Shown: one piece after another, positions 16,791-26,152 of the stretch | Layout of the letters: each line of letters opens with the position of its first letter | How positions within the stretch are numbered: position 1 is the stretch's first letter | Source of the DNA: Microbacterium sp. ProA8 | GTDB taxonomy: Bacteria > Actinomycetota > Actinomycetes > Actinomycetales > Microbacteriaceae | NCBI RefSeq assembly: GCF_039905635.1 | Contig: NZ_CP157000.1 | Location: forward strand, 3,844,001 to 3,908,000 | Reading direction: 5' to 3' | Length of the DNA: 64,000 nucleotides | The notes under the pieces: model-generated | Databases searched by the model: none | Told to the model about the DNA's origin: nothing | The model's input: only the letters and a program-made list of their open reading frames with translations | Program-made: the position numbers and the translations under genes

Positions 16791-18107
16791 ATGACGCGTA
16801 AAGCACGATCCGCCGGGATGCGGGTCACCCTGGGAACGACCCTCGTCGCGACGCTCGCACTCGCGGGCTGCGCGGCCGGCGGCGAGACACCGCCCTCCTC
16901 CGACGGCTTCGACCCTGAAGAGGAGATCGAGCTCCACATCGCTTGGTGGGGCAACGACGAGCGCTCCGCGATCATGGCGGAGGCCATCGATCTGTTCGAG
17001 GACGAATACCCGAACATCACCGTGGTGGAGGAACCCGTCGGCGCCCCCGATGACCTCTTCAACCGCCTCGCCACGGACTTCGCCTCCGGAACCGCTCCGG
17101 ACGTCTTCGCCTTGGGCGGCGCCAAGCCGCAGGAGTACGGCGATGCCGGCGCGCTCTTGGATCTGTCGACGGTGAGCGAGCAGCTGCCGACCGAAAACTA
17201 CCCCGACTTCACCCTCACCAACGCGACGGTGGACGACACGCTGTATGGGCTGCCTACCGGCGGAAACGCGATCGGCGTGCTGATCAATCCGGCGATCTTC
17301 GAGCAAGCGGGCGTCGACCTGCCCGACAGCTCATGGACATGGGAGGACTTCGTCGAGACCGCCGATGCGATCTCGGCGGGTGCGGGCGACGGGATCGTCG
17401 GCCTCGATCTGCGGATTCAGGACATCCTGGGCACGTACGTGGCGCAGTACGTGGACACCGGCATCTACGACTGGGACGGGGAGCTGGCTGTCGACGCCGA
17501 GACCATCCAAGCCTGGTACGAGATGGAGGAGGAGCTCGTTGCCGGCGGTGGGCTGCCCGATCCCTCGGTGATCGTCGAGCACTGGAACGTCACGCCCGAC
17601 CTCACGCTGTTCGGCACTGGCCGGGCGGGGATGACCTTCGCCTACAGCAACCAGATCGCGACCTACGCGGCCGGGGCCGGCGGGGAGGTCGAGATCCTGA
17701 CGCCTCCGACGTCGACCGACTTGTCAGGCGTGGCCGTGCTGCCCTCCCAGTTCTGGTCGATCGCATCGAGCACCGAGCACCCTGAGGCGGCCGCACTCCT
17801 CGTCGACTGGCTCCTGAACCAGCCTGAGGCGGCCGAGATCATCCTCGCCAACCGAGGCCTGCCGTTCAATCCCGATACCCTTGCGGTCGTCGAGCCGCTG
17901 CTCGCACCGGCCGATGCCCAGTCCGCGGAGTACCTGCAGACCGTGCTGGATGTCGGCGTGGTCGCGCCGCCGCAGCCGGCAGGGGGTGCCATCCTCAATG
18001 AGCTGTCGCAGCGCATCGAGTCCGACATCCTGTTCGGTAACACACCGGTCGAAGCCGGCGCGCAGCAGTGGGTCGATGAGCTTTCGGCCTCGCTCGCGGC
18101 CGACTGA
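16791..18107 (+). CDS. ABC transporter sugar-binding lipoprotein, locus 2
   Basis: Family 1 extracellular binding protein, 438 residues. A basic N-terminus and hydrophobic segment end in the lipobox LALAGC, with Cys at residue 27, followed by an acidic linker. Typical family segments include NERS-type LHIAWWGNDERS at the N-terminal strand, PDVFALGG and WTWEDFVETADAI. It is acidic and Trp-rich like other glycan-binding members. Divergent from the two permeases; a strong hairpin follows it before the glycosidase gene. Ligand unknown, presumably the glycoside that the GH enzymes of this locus break down. Confidence 0.92.
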   Translation: MTRKARSAGMRVTLGTTLVATLALAGCAAGGETPPSSDGFDPEEEIELHIAWWGNDERSAIMAEAIDLFEDEYPNITVVEEPVGAPDDLFNRLATDFASGTAPDVFALGGAKPQEYGDAGALLDLSTVSEQLPTENYPDFTLTNATVDDTLYGLPTGGNAIGVLINPAIFEQAGVDLPDSSWTWEDFVETADAISAGAGDGIVGLDLRIQDILGTYVAQYVDTGIYDWDGELAVDAETIQAWYEMEEELVAGGGLPDPSVIVEHWNVTPDLTLFGTGRAGMTFAYSNQIATYAAGAGGEVEILTPPTSTDLSGVAVLPSQFWSIASSTEHPEAAALLVDWLLNQPEAAEIILANRGLPFNPDTLAVVEPLLAPADAQSAEYLQTVLDVGVVAPPQPAGGAILNELSQRIESDILFGNTPVEAGAQQWVDELSASLAAD

Positions 18108-18119
18108 CCGACACAGTGT

Positions 18120-18157
18120 GATCTGGGCGGCTCCGCGTATGCGGAGCCGCCCAGATC
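18120..18157 (+). terminator. Long perfect hairpin after binding-protein gene, locus 2
   Basis: Bases 18120-18136 and 18141-18157 form a perfect 17-bp stem around the tetraloop GTAT. There is no T run, and the downstream glycosidase gene is in the same direction, so it probably reduces read-through or protects the 3' end of the binding-protein mRNA. Confidence 0.7.
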
Positions 18158-18226
18158 GGCGAACGGATGCCGCAGGGCGGCGCCAGCCGGCAGACGCAAA
18201 GGCACGCGGAGACACAAGGGGGCACG

Positions 18227-19876
18227 ATGACCGCGATCGACGAGGCGTTCGCACGCCTGCGGGCCGGCGACCCACTCACGCGCGCCGGCATCGGGGAAGG
18301 GCATCCGCTCCATAGCGATCTGACCCGGCGGGGCATCTCGTTCGCGGCGCTGGGGGGACGACTCGAGGAGCGCTGGCACCGAGCGTTGGCTGAGTTGGCG
18401 GAATGCGTGAGCCCGATGCGAGGTACGCCCGCGCTGCACGAGGGGGGCGTCTACCACGGTGCCTGGCTTGAGAGCACCGCGACCATCAGCGCCGAGCTCC
18501 TGGACCGGTTCGCACCGTCGGTCACGCGCACCACCCACCTGCTCTTCGCCGAGCACCAGCGCGCCGACGGGCTGCTCCCTTACAAGGTGACCGATGCCGG
18601 CCCGGCGTACTCGCAGATCCAGACCGTCACGCCCCTCGCGCGCTCCGTCTGGAACCACCACCTCCTGACCGGCCGCGAGGGCGCGCACGACCTCGTGTAC
18701 CTCCGCCGCATGTACGACGCGATGGCCCGCAACGACGCGTGGTTGGCGGAGCATCGCGACACCCGCCGCACGGGGGCGGTCGAAGCATTCTGCACGTTCG
18801 ACACCGGCCACGACCTCTCGCCTCGCTTCTGGCACGTTCCGGAGCGCTGCTTCGAGGGCGACGCTGCCCGCTACGATGCCGAAGTCCCCGGGCTGCCCTT
18901 CATCGCCCCTGACCTCACGGCGAACGTCGCCGCGCAGCGAGCCGCGCTCGCGCTGATCGCCGTCGAGCTCGGTGAGGATCCCGAGCCCTGGCGAGAGAAG
19001 GCCGAGGCCTCGCGTGCTGCTCTATTCGAGGAGTGTTTCGACCAGGGCGACGGCTTGTTCTTCGACCGCCTCGCCGACGGCACGCACCTGCGCCTCGCCT
19101 CCGACGTGCTGCTGCGGGTGCTGGCCTGCGGCATCGGCGACGATCGGCTCTTCGCCGACGCGCTCGAGCGCCACCTGATGAACACACGGCGCTTCCTGTC
19201 GCGCGCCGGCTTCACGTCCATCTCGATGGACGATCCCCGATTCGACGGCGACCACACCCGCAACTCCTGGGCGGGGCCGGTCAACTTCCTGACGCTCATC
19301 CGCGCCGCCCACGCCTTCGAGGCCCATGGCCGTATCGCCGAACTCTCACTGGTGCACCGCAGTGTGCTGGCCTCGGTCGCCGGCCACGACCGCTTCCCCC
19401 AGTGCCTCGACCCGTGGTCCGGTGACGCCGGGTACACCGAGAGGTACTCCCCGGCGATGCTGTGGCTGCTCGACGCGCTGGAGCGCGACTGCGGGATCCT
19501 CGCTCGTCCGGACGGCGAGGTCTGGCTCAGCGGCATGGCACCGACGCGCCTCGACCATGACCGGTCCGCCCGGGCCGTCGCGTCGGCGCGCGTCGTGGGC
19601 GGCTTCCGCTACGAACTCGCGGCCGACGATTCATCGGTGCACGTGCACCGCGACGGCGCGGCGTGGCTGCGATTCCCGCGCGGCTGGCGGGTGATCCTCG
19701 ACACCGACGGCGAGGTGTCGGGAGTCGTCGGGATGTCGCCGTCGAACGTCGCGGGGGAGCTGCAGACGGAGACCTCGTCTCTAACCGTCACGCTCGCCCC
19801 GAACGAGCGCGTGGCCGTGGCGTCGAGCCGCATCGTCGCTCGCACCGCGCCGGGATTCACTCCGCCTCGGCACTGA
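18227..19876 (+). CDS. (Alpha/alpha)6-barrel glycosidase, GH63/MGH1-like
   Basis: A 549-residue cytoplasmic enzyme (no signal peptide) that resembles the (alpha/alpha)6-barrel glycosidases of the GH63/GH37 type. Visible segments include VYHGAWLEST, ARSVWNHHLLTG, FCTFDTGHDLSPRFW (compare the D-x-SPR motif of GH63/GH37), NSWAGPVNFLTLI and GYTERYSPAMLWLLDAL. A beta-rich C-terminal part from about residue 440 is probably a small accessory domain. The ATG at 18227 follows AAGGGGG. It probably hydrolyses the glycan imported by the adjacent transporter. Family assignment is moderate and substrate open. Confidence 0.75.
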   Translation: MTAIDEAFARLRAGDPLTRAGIGEGHPLHSDLTRRGISFAALGGRLEERWHRALAELAECVSPMRGTPALHEGGVYHGAWLESTATISAELLDRFAPSVTRTTHLLFAEHQRADGLLPYKVTDAGPAYSQIQTVTPLARSVWNHHLLTGREGAHDLVYLRRMYDAMARNDAWLAEHRDTRRTGAVEAFCTFDTGHDLSPRFWHVPERCFEGDAARYDAEVPGLPFIAPDLTANVAAQRAALALIAVELGEDPEPWREKAEASRAALFEECFDQGDGLFFDRLADGTHLRLASDVLLRVLACGIGDDRLFADALERHLMNTRRFLSRAGFTSISMDDPRFDGDHTRNSWAGPVNFLTLIRAAHAFEAHGRIAELSLVHRSVLASVAGHDRFPQCLDPWSGDAGYTERYSPAMLWLLDALERDCGILARPDGEVWLSGMAPTRLDHDRSARAVASARVVGGFRYELAADDSSVHVHRDGAAWLRFPRGWRVILDTDGEVSGVVGMSPSNVAGELQTETSSLTVTLAPNERVAVASSRIVARTAPGFTPPRH

Positions 19877-19883
19877 GGCCGTA

Positions 19884-21296
19884 CTAGGCACGCAGATGCG
19901 CACGCAGCACCTCCGACAGTCCTGCTCGCTGGTCGCATGCGTCGAAGCGGAACGATCCCGCCAGCTCGCGCACCTGCTCGAGGTCGGCGCCACGGAACCG
20001 GTCTGCGAACTGCTCCGCCAGCGGCTCGGCCAACAGGATGTGGCGCACCAGCACCGCGATGTGCGGCTGGCGGCCCCACGGATACGGCGCGTAGTCGGGG
20101 AACTCGCGGTCGAAGAGCGCATCGATCGGGTCGAGGACCTCGCGGATGCCCGCATCCGATCCGCCCCACGAGTCGATGCCGAGCCGCCGCTTCTTGTCGA
20201 CCAGGTCGCCGACGAGCTGCAGGTACGCACTCTCAGGAGATGCGGTCACAAGTCCCTGCAGCCCGATGTCCTTGTACGTCCACAGCGCCCAACTGGCGCC
20301 GTGCTGGCGATAGACCTCGAGCTGATCCTGCAGCAGCTGCAGGCGCCAGTGGTCCTGGGAGCGATCCGACGAGTACACAGGCCCGAACTCGCCGATCCAG
20401 ATCGGCGTGCCGGTGCGGCGCATGTACTCGGTGCGCCGCAGGAACGTCTGCTCGACGACGGAGCGATCGAAGTACTCGCCGCGCGTCACGCCGGGGTAGG
20501 CGGTCGCGCTGGTGATGCCCGGCAGCGCGTAGTCGTGGGCGGTGTAGACGGTGTTCGGCATGGGCTCGGCCCGCGCGTCGAGGAAGGAGAAGTCGGTCGA
20601 GTAGCGGTTGCCGTCGAGGAAGAGGACGTGGCCGGGGTCGACGGCGCGGATCGCACGTTCGAGCCGCTCGTAGAAGACCGGCAACACCTCGCCGGTCGGG
20701 TCGCTCGGCTCGTTGATCGGGTTGTAGCCGGCGACCTCGGGGCGGTCCTTGAACCGATCGGCGATCGCCTCCCACAGATGCACGACCCGATCCTGGAAGT
20801 GTCGCTGGTTCCAGAATTCGGCGATGTGGGTGGGATTGTCACTGTGCCAGTGCTGGTTCTGCCGACCAGGAAGAGCGTGCAGGTCCAGGATCGAGTAGAT
20901 GCCGTGGCGCGCAAGCAGGGTCACGACACGGTCGAGCCGCTCGAAACCCTCCTCGTTCAGCTCGAACGGGACGGCGTCGTCCTCGAAGTGGCGGTAGTTG
21001 AACGGGATGCGCACGCTGTTGAACCCGAGCGCCGCAAGGTGCGCGGCATCCACCTCGTCGAAGAAGTCCCGCGAGAAGGCGTCGAAGAACGCATCGTAGG
21101 CCTCGCGGCCCATGCGGTCGAGCATGAGACGGCGGATCGCCTGCTCGTTCCCCGGGTAACCGGTGATGAAGTTCTCCATGTTCATCCAGCCGCCGAGACC
21201 CACTCCCGCCAGCCGCACCGGGGCACCGCCGGCGTCGACGAGGTCGGAGCCCCGCACAGCGAGGAAGTCGAGCATCGCCGTCCGATTTTGTTGCAT
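19884..21296 (-). CDS. Glycoside hydrolase family 5 enzyme, locus 2
   Basis: A 470-residue intracellular GH5 enzyme. The acid/base Glu is E196 in YNPINEP and the nucleophile E303 in WIGEFGP; other conserved GH5 segments are NSVRIPFN, LDLHALPGRQNQHWHSDN and TAHDYALPG. No signal peptide. The family includes exo-beta-glucanases, beta-mannosidases and diglycosidases, and the subfamily cannot be fixed here. The ATG at 21296 is only 15 bases from an operator palindrome and has no ribosome site, so the message may be leaderless; ATG 21275 is an alternative. A clear paralogue lies at 41891-43270. Convergent with the preceding glycosidase, only seven bases apart. Confidence 0.88.
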   Translation of the reverse strand: MQQNRTAMLDFLAVRGSDLVDAGGAPVRLAGVGLGGWMNMENFITGYPGNEQAIRRLMLDRMGREAYDAFFDAFSRDFFDEVDAAHLAALGFNSVRIPFNYRHFEDDAVPFELNEEGFERLDRVVTLLARHGIYSILDLHALPGRQNQHWHSDNPTHIAEFWNQRHFQDRVVHLWEAIADRFKDRPEVAGYNPINEPSDPTGEVLPVFYERLERAIRAVDPGHVLFLDGNRYSTDFSFLDARAEPMPNTVYTAHDYALPGITSATAYPGVTRGEYFDRSVVEQTFLRRTEYMRRTGTPIWIGEFGPVYSSDRSQDHWRLQLLQDQLEVYRQHGASWALWTYKDIGLQGLVTASPESAYLQLVGDLVDKKRRLGIDSWGGSDAGIREVLDPIDALFDREFPDYAPYPWGRQPHIAVLVRHILLAEPLAEQFADRFRGADLEQVRELAGSFRFDACDQRAGLSEVLRAHLRA

Positions 21297-21311
21297 GGGC
21301 CGAGTGTACAA

Positions 21312-21323
21312 GAAATCGCTTTC
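21312..21323. promoter_or_regulatory. Locus 2 LacI operator C
   Basis: GAAATCGCTTTC, the exact reverse complement of operator B, 15 bases before the GH5 ATG, where a bound repressor would block the promoter. Confidence 0.7.
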
Positions 21324-21378
21324 TCGACAAGCCTTCGAAACACCATCCCAGTGCGTCCGGAACCGTGGATTCTCCGGT

Positions 21379-21390
21379 GAAAGCGGTTTC
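21379..21390. promoter_or_regulatory. Locus 2 LacI operator D
   Basis: GAAAGCGGTTTC, the exact reverse complement of operator A, 66 bases before the LacI start. It implies that the LacI gene is autoregulated. Confidence 0.7.
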
Positions 21391-21456
21391 GCACAGATAG
21401 GATGAGCCCAGGGCGTGCAGCCCGACGGCGTTACCGACATCACGAAAGGGGTCCGC

Positions 21457-22458
21457 GTGGTCAGACGCACCAGAGCGACGACGATCGCCGAGGTCGCGCA
21501 TCACGCCGGGGTCTCCCCGGCCACCGTGTCGCGCGTGATGAACGACCGCTTCCTGGGCGAACCGAAAATCGCCGAGCGGGTGCGCGCGTCCGCCCGCGAG
21601 CTGGACTACTCACCCAACCACCTGGCGCGCAGCTTTGCGCTCGGGCAGACCAACGCCATCGGGTTCCTCGTACCCGATCTGGGGAACCCGTCGTTCCAAG
21701 CCGTGCTGTCGGGGCTGAGCAAGGCCGCGGGCGACGAGGGCTATCGCGTGCTGGTCGCGGATTCGGCGGAGTCTGCCGAGGACGAGCCGCTCCTCGCCGC
21801 CGAGATCCGCCGGCGGTGCGACGCGCTCGTGCTGTGCGCACCGCGAATGGCCGAGGAGGCGCTGGTGCGTGCCACTGAGTCGCTCGGTCCCGTGGTGCTG
21901 ATGAACCGGTCGAGCACTTCAGTCACCGCTCCGACCCTCTCGGTCGACTCGCGCAGCGGGTTCGAGGCCCTCGCTCGCCACGTGTACGCACTTGGCCACC
22001 GCCGCCTAGCGTACGTCGAAGGGCCAGCGGGGGTAGCGAACGAGAAGCGGCTACGTGGCCTCGCCGACTTCCAGGAGTCGGTGAAGGGGGTGACCGTCGA
22101 ACGAGTCACCGGCGGCGCGGGCAGCGAGCACGGTCTCGCCGCAGTCGACGCCGTCGTGCGCACGCGGGCGACGGCGGCCCTCGCGTTCAACGATCTCGTC
22201 GCCGTCGGCCTCGTGCACGGACTGGTCGAGCGCGGCGTGCACGTCCCCGACGACATCTCGGTGACGGGGTTCGATGACATCCCGTTCGCGCGTTTCATGT
22301 CGCCGTCACTGACGACCGCGTCGGTACCCCACGAGGTTCTGGGCGCCCTTGCCTGGGCGCGGATGCGGGCGCTGATCGAGGGTTCGACACCCGATCACGA
22401 CGTCGTCTTCCAGCCCCGGCTCGAAGTAAGGCGTTCGACAGCGGCTCCGGGCAGATAG
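21457..22458 (+). CDS. LacI-family transcriptional regulator, locus 2
   Basis: Sugar-responsive repressor of 333 residues. The N-terminal helix-turn-helix is TIAEVAHHAGVSPATVSRVM with hinge YSPNHLARSFALGQT, followed by a periplasmic-binding-protein-like effector domain (AIGFLVPDLGNPSFQ ... FNDLVAVGLVHGL ... DDISVTGFDDIPFA). The GTG at 21457 follows GAAAGGGG; a GTG 42 bases earlier is less likely. It is divergent from the GH5 gene, and four matching palindromes sit before the GH5, LacI, permease and binding-protein genes, so it very likely controls locus 2. The inducer is unknown. Confidence 0.93.
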   Translation: MVRRTRATTIAEVAHHAGVSPATVSRVMNDRFLGEPKIAERVRASARELDYSPNHLARSFALGQTNAIGFLVPDLGNPSFQAVLSGLSKAAGDEGYRVLVADSAESAEDEPLLAAEIRRRCDALVLCAPRMAEEALVRATESLGPVVLMNRSSTSVTAPTLSVDSRSGFEALARHVYALGHRRLAYVEGPAGVANEKRLRGLADFQESVKGVTVERVTGGAGSEHGLAAVDAVVRTRATAALAFNDLVAVGLVHGLVERGVHVPDDISVTGFDDIPFARFMSPSLTTASVPHEVLGALAWARMRALIEGSTPDHDVVFQPRLEVRRSTAAPGR

Positions 22459-22570
22459 CCGGCGCTCGGTCGCCCCGCCGGGTCCGTCGCGACGCGGATG
22501 ATCAGCTCCGGTCGGTGATCCTTCGCGCACGGTGATGCCGCCCGTCAGGCAGCCGATTCGGCGGGGCCCG

Positions 22571-23578
22571 TCAGGGCGCCGACGTCGACGTCCGCACCTT
22601 CAGCTCGATCTCGAAGCCCTCGTGCACCGGCTCCGTACGCCCGGCGAAGCGCTCGAGGAGCATCTCGACGGCCCTCGCGCCCATGGCCTCGCCCGGCTGG
22701 TGCACGGTGGTGAGGCCCAGAGCGGGGTGGGATGCCATCGGCACGTCGTCATAGCCGACGACCGAGAGCGGCCGCCCGAGCTCGGCGGCGGCGCGCATCG
22801 CGCCGAAGGCGAGCTCATCGTGAGCCGCGAACACCGCCGTCACGGGCGTGCCCGCCTCCAGCGTGCGCCGCACGACCTCGTAGGAGTTCCCTTCCCCTTC
22901 GTCGGTGCGCCAGACGACGGCGCGGTCGCGGTGGCCCGCGGCTTCCATCGCCGCGGCATACTCCCGCAGGCGCACGCCGTGCGGAAACGGCTCGGCGTGG
23001 TCGGACTCGGGCAAGGTGAGATGGGCGATGTGCGTGTGCCCGAGGGCCAGCAGGTGCTGCATCGCAGCCTGCGCCCCGGCCGCGTCGTCGCCGGCGACCA
23101 CGTCGTAGCGGTCGGACGTGTCGTGGCGTCCGAACATCACGACGGGGACCGACGCCGAGATCCGCTCCAGCCCCGCCTCGTCGACACGGGGCGAGACGGC
23201 GATGAGGCCGTCGACCTGGCGGTCCACCAGCGCCTCGAGAGCGCGCAGCCCTTCCCGTGAAGCCGCCTCGGCAGGGGCGATGATGAGCTGGTACGGCGTG
23301 CCCTCGAGTGCGCCCGTCGCACCCCGCACGATGCGCGCGAAGAAGTGGTTCGCGAGGTCGGGAAGCTCGATGCCGAGGGTGTAGGTGCGCCCGCGCATCG
23401 CCCGTGCCGCGATCCGCGGGCGGTAGTTCAGCTCGGTCATCGCCGCCGTCACGCGCGCGCGCATCGCATCGCTGACGCCGTACGCGTCACGCAGCACCTT
23501 CGACACGGCCGCACGCGACACGCCTGCCGCCAGCGCGACGTCTTCGATGGTCGCCGCACGCGGTCGAGGGACACTCAT
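22571..23578 (-). CDS. LacI-family transcriptional regulator next to GH3
   Basis: A 335-residue repressor: helix-turn-helix TIEDVALAAGVSRAAVSKVL, hinge YRPRIAARAMRGRT, then the ligand domain (LGIELPDLANHFFARI ... FAAHDELAFGAMRA ... LSVVGYDDVPMASHP). The ATG at 23578 has no clear ribosome site and may be leaderless. It lies 80 bases downstream of the GH3 gene on the same strand, so it may be cotranscribed or have its own promoter. It is the best candidate to bind the tandem palindromes at 25947-25978. Confidence 0.92.
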   Translation of the reverse strand: MSVPRPRAATIEDVALAAGVSRAAVSKVLRDAYGVSDAMRARVTAAMTELNYRPRIAARAMRGRTYTLGIELPDLANHFFARIVRGATGALEGTPYQLIIAPAEAASREGLRALEALVDRQVDGLIAVSPRVDEAGLERISASVPVVMFGRHDTSDRYDVVAGDDAAGAQAAMQHLLALGHTHIAHLTLPESDHAEPFPHGVRLREYAAAMEAAGHRDRAVVWRTDEGEGNSYEVVRRTLEAGTPVTAVFAAHDELAFGAMRAAAELGRPLSVVGYDDVPMASHPALGLTTVHQPGEAMGARAVEMLLERFAGRTEPVHEGFEIELKVRTSTSAP

Positions 23579-23658
23579 GAGACGAGGGTAGTGGCGGGGG
23601 GCGCAGCGACGCCGGAGGGGACGGCGCGCGCTGTCACCGCCCTCTCCGGCGCCATGGG

Positions 23659-25917
23659 CTACTTCACCGAGAAGGACGCCTCGGCCTCGGCGCCGACCGA
23701 GCCGCCGACCGTCACCGTGTAGGTGCCGGGTGCGGTCGACCATGCCGACGCGTCCGCGTCCCAGTACTCGAGCAGGTGCATGTCGGCGAGGTCCTCGGCC
23801 GACAGCGTCACCTGCACGTTGCGGTGCTCCCCGGCCGCGAGCGTCACGCGCTCCCAGCCGATCAGCCGCTTCGAAGGCTCACCCGAGGCGTCGGGCAGCT
23901 CGAGGTAGACCTGGGCCACCTCGGTGCCGGCGACGTCACCGGTGTTGGTGAGCTTGAACCGCACCCGGATCTCTTTGTCGCCCGTTGTCGACTGCGGGGT
24001 CACCGTCACCTTGTCGTACGAGAACTCGGTGTAGCTGAGACCGTGTCCGAACTCGAACAGCGGCTCGATGCCTTGCGCCTCGTACCAGCGGTAGCCGACC
24101 TGCAGGCCCTCGCTGTAGTCCACCTGGCGGATGCCGGATGCGTCCAGAACGCCGGGGTACTGCGCCTCCGAACCGGCGGTCGGCGTGTCGGCGAGCGAGA
24201 CGGGGAACGTCATCGGCAGCTTTCCCGAAGGGTTCGCATCTCCGTACACGAGTGCCGCGAGAGCCGGGCCGAACTGCTCACCCGAGTGCCACGCGTGGAA
24301 CACGGCGTCGACGTCGTCGATCCACGGCATCTCGACTGCGGAGCCCGCGTTGATGACTGCCACGGTGGAGGGAGCGGATGCCGCGACCGCCGCGATGAGC
24401 TGGTCGCCGTTGCCGTCCAGCCGGAGGTCGGGCAGGTCCTGACTCTCGCCCATCGTGTAATGGCCGAACACGATCGCGACATCGGCAGCGGATGCCACCG
24501 CGGCGGCCTGCGCCGCGTCGGCCCCGTTGTCGTACACGACCTCCCCGCCGGCCTGGGTCACGCGCTCGGTGAGGGCGGAGAGCGGGTCGACGAGAGCGTT
24601 GCAGTTCAGCACGGGTCCGCCCGGGCCGAACGGGAAGTCCCAGCCGCAGCCGGTCTTCGCGCTCACGTCGCCGGTCGGGACGCTCGACGCGGTCTGTCCG
24701 ATGACAGCGACGGTGAGATCCCCCGCGGTCAGGGGCAGGGCGCCGTCGTTCTTCAGCAGCACCGTGCTCTGCTCGGCGATCTCGCGGGCGAGCGCCTTGT
24801 GCTCCGGCGTGGAGACGTCGGCGACGGGCGTCGCGGGCACCGGGTGGTCGAACAGACCTCCCCCGATGTAGGAGCGCACGACGCGGAACGCGGCTTCGTC
24901 GATCCGCTCCTGCGTGATCTCACCGGCGGCCAGTGCGGCATCCAGACGTGCGGGCGTGAACCAGCGCGGCCGGTTCAGCTCCTGATCGAGGCCGGCGTTC
25001 AGCGAAGGAGCGGTGGAGTGCACCGAGCCGAAGTCGCTCATCACGTAGCCCTCGAACGGGTAGTCCTGACGCAGGCTCGTGGTGAGGATCTCGTTCTCGC
25101 ACGCCCAGGCGCCGTTGACCTGGTTGTACGAGCACATGAGGCTGCCGGGATCGCTCTTGCGCACGGCGATCTCGTACGGCAGGTCGTAGATCTGCTTGAA
25201 CGTCCGCTCATCCATGTTCGACGAGCTGGACTGCCGGGCGAGTTCCTGCTCATTCGCCACGTAGTGCTTGAGGTTCGCGATCACCGGCTTGTCCGGGTTC
25301 CCGTCCTCGAGGCCACGGACGTTGGCCGCAGCCATGAGACCGGAGAGCACGGGATCCTCGCCGAAGTACTCCGACCCCCGGCCCGACAACGGCGTGCGGC
25401 CCGAGGCGATGCCCGGTCCGAGGACGACGGCACTGCGCTTGTCGAAGGACTCGCTGCCGTGCGCGGTCGCCTTCTGCTCGCCGAGCTCGAGGTTCCACGT
25501 CGCCGCGACGGCGATGGGCCCGGGCCACGCGGTGGTCCCTGCCGATTGGTAGACGCCGTCCGGGCCGTTGGCGTAGACGACCACCGGCGTGCAGGCGACC
25601 TGTGCGGGGTACACCACCGGCGCCTCACCCGCGAACCCGGGATTCCACGTCGTGCGGACGGGGTCGTTCGCCGGCTGCTCGACCAGCCAGCGGTACTTCT
25701 GGTGCTGCGAGCTGGCATCGAGCAGCGCCTGGGCCCGTTCGTCGGCGGACTTCGACGAATCCATCCACGGCACCGTCGCGCAGTCCACCGCGGCGGCCGG
25801 CGCGGCGACCGCGACCACCGCCCCCGTGCTCACCAGCGTGGCGCCCAGCAGCACCGCGATCACACGTCGACGCCCGCGCGTTCGGCGCGGCCGTCGGTCT
25901 TTCTCGGACAACGTCAT
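23659..25917 (-). CDS. Secreted glycoside hydrolase family 3 (beta-glucosidase type)
   Basis: A 752-residue exported enzyme. A very basic N-terminus (RRPRRTRGRRR), a hydrophobic core and an AAPAAA-type cleavage site near residue 43 form the signal peptide. Domain order is typical: TIM-like domain with KHYVANEQELAR and the nucleophile Asp295 in GYVMSDFGS, then the alpha/beta sandwich with AEQSTVLLKNDGALPL, then a C-terminal fibronectin-III domain from about residue 640 (EIRVRFKLTNTGDVAGTEV). The family includes beta-glucosidases, xylosidases and arabinosidases. Probably regulated by the downstream LacI through the tandem operator just upstream. Confidence 0.92.
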   Translation of the reverse strand: MTLSEKDRRPRRTRGRRRVIAVLLGATLVSTGAVVAVAAPAAAVDCATVPWMDSSKSADERAQALLDASSQHQKYRWLVEQPANDPVRTTWNPGFAGEAPVVYPAQVACTPVVVYANGPDGVYQSAGTTAWPGPIAVAATWNLELGEQKATAHGSESFDKRSAVVLGPGIASGRTPLSGRGSEYFGEDPVLSGLMAAANVRGLEDGNPDKPVIANLKHYVANEQELARQSSSSNMDERTFKQIYDLPYEIAVRKSDPGSLMCSYNQVNGAWACENEILTTSLRQDYPFEGYVMSDFGSVHSTAPSLNAGLDQELNRPRWFTPARLDAALAAGEITQERIDEAAFRVVRSYIGGGLFDHPVPATPVADVSTPEHKALAREIAEQSTVLLKNDGALPLTAGDLTVAVIGQTASSVPTGDVSAKTGCGWDFPFGPGGPVLNCNALVDPLSALTERVTQAGGEVVYDNGADAAQAAAVASAADVAIVFGHYTMGESQDLPDLRLDGNGDQLIAAVAASAPSTVAVINAGSAVEMPWIDDVDAVFHAWHSGEQFGPALAALVYGDANPSGKLPMTFPVSLADTPTAGSEAQYPGVLDASGIRQVDYSEGLQVGYRWYEAQGIEPLFEFGHGLSYTEFSYDKVTVTPQSTTGDKEIRVRFKLTNTGDVAGTEVAQVYLELPDASGEPSKRLIGWERVTLAAGEHRNVQVTLSAEDLADMHLLEYWDADASAWSTAPGTYTVTVGGSVGAEAEASFSVK

Positions 25918-25946
25918 CGTCGTTCCTCTCCGTCGAGGAGCGATCC

Positions 25947-25978
25947 GTAGACCGCTCTACATGTGTAGACCGCTCTAC
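25947..25978. promoter_or_regulatory. Tandem LacI-type operators before GH3
   Basis: The 14-mer GTAGACCGCTCTAC occurs twice (25947-25960 and 25965-25978) with an 18-base period. Each is a CG-centred palindrome with GTAGA/TCTAC arms. They lie 30 to 61 bases before the GH3 ATG. Two sites on nearly the same helix face suggest cooperative binding. Confidence 0.7.
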
Positions 25979-26152
25979 GGTGACACGCGGCATGCGTGAC
26001 GTCAAGGTTCTGCTCGCACGACCCAAGAGCGGACCGGTGGATGCCGCGGCCGCGAGCGGCGCCCACCTCGGTCGCCCTCACACCCCGTCGGGCGCAGCGG
26101 TGCGATGTCAAGACCCCGTCCCCGGGCATCCTTCCGGGGCTAGCGTGTCTGC

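Noticed and set aside
23776..25950. 724-codon open frame on the plus strand
   Set aside because: Antisense to the GH3 gene. Composition is typical of a complementary frame in high-GC DNA, with many His/Val/Arg runs.
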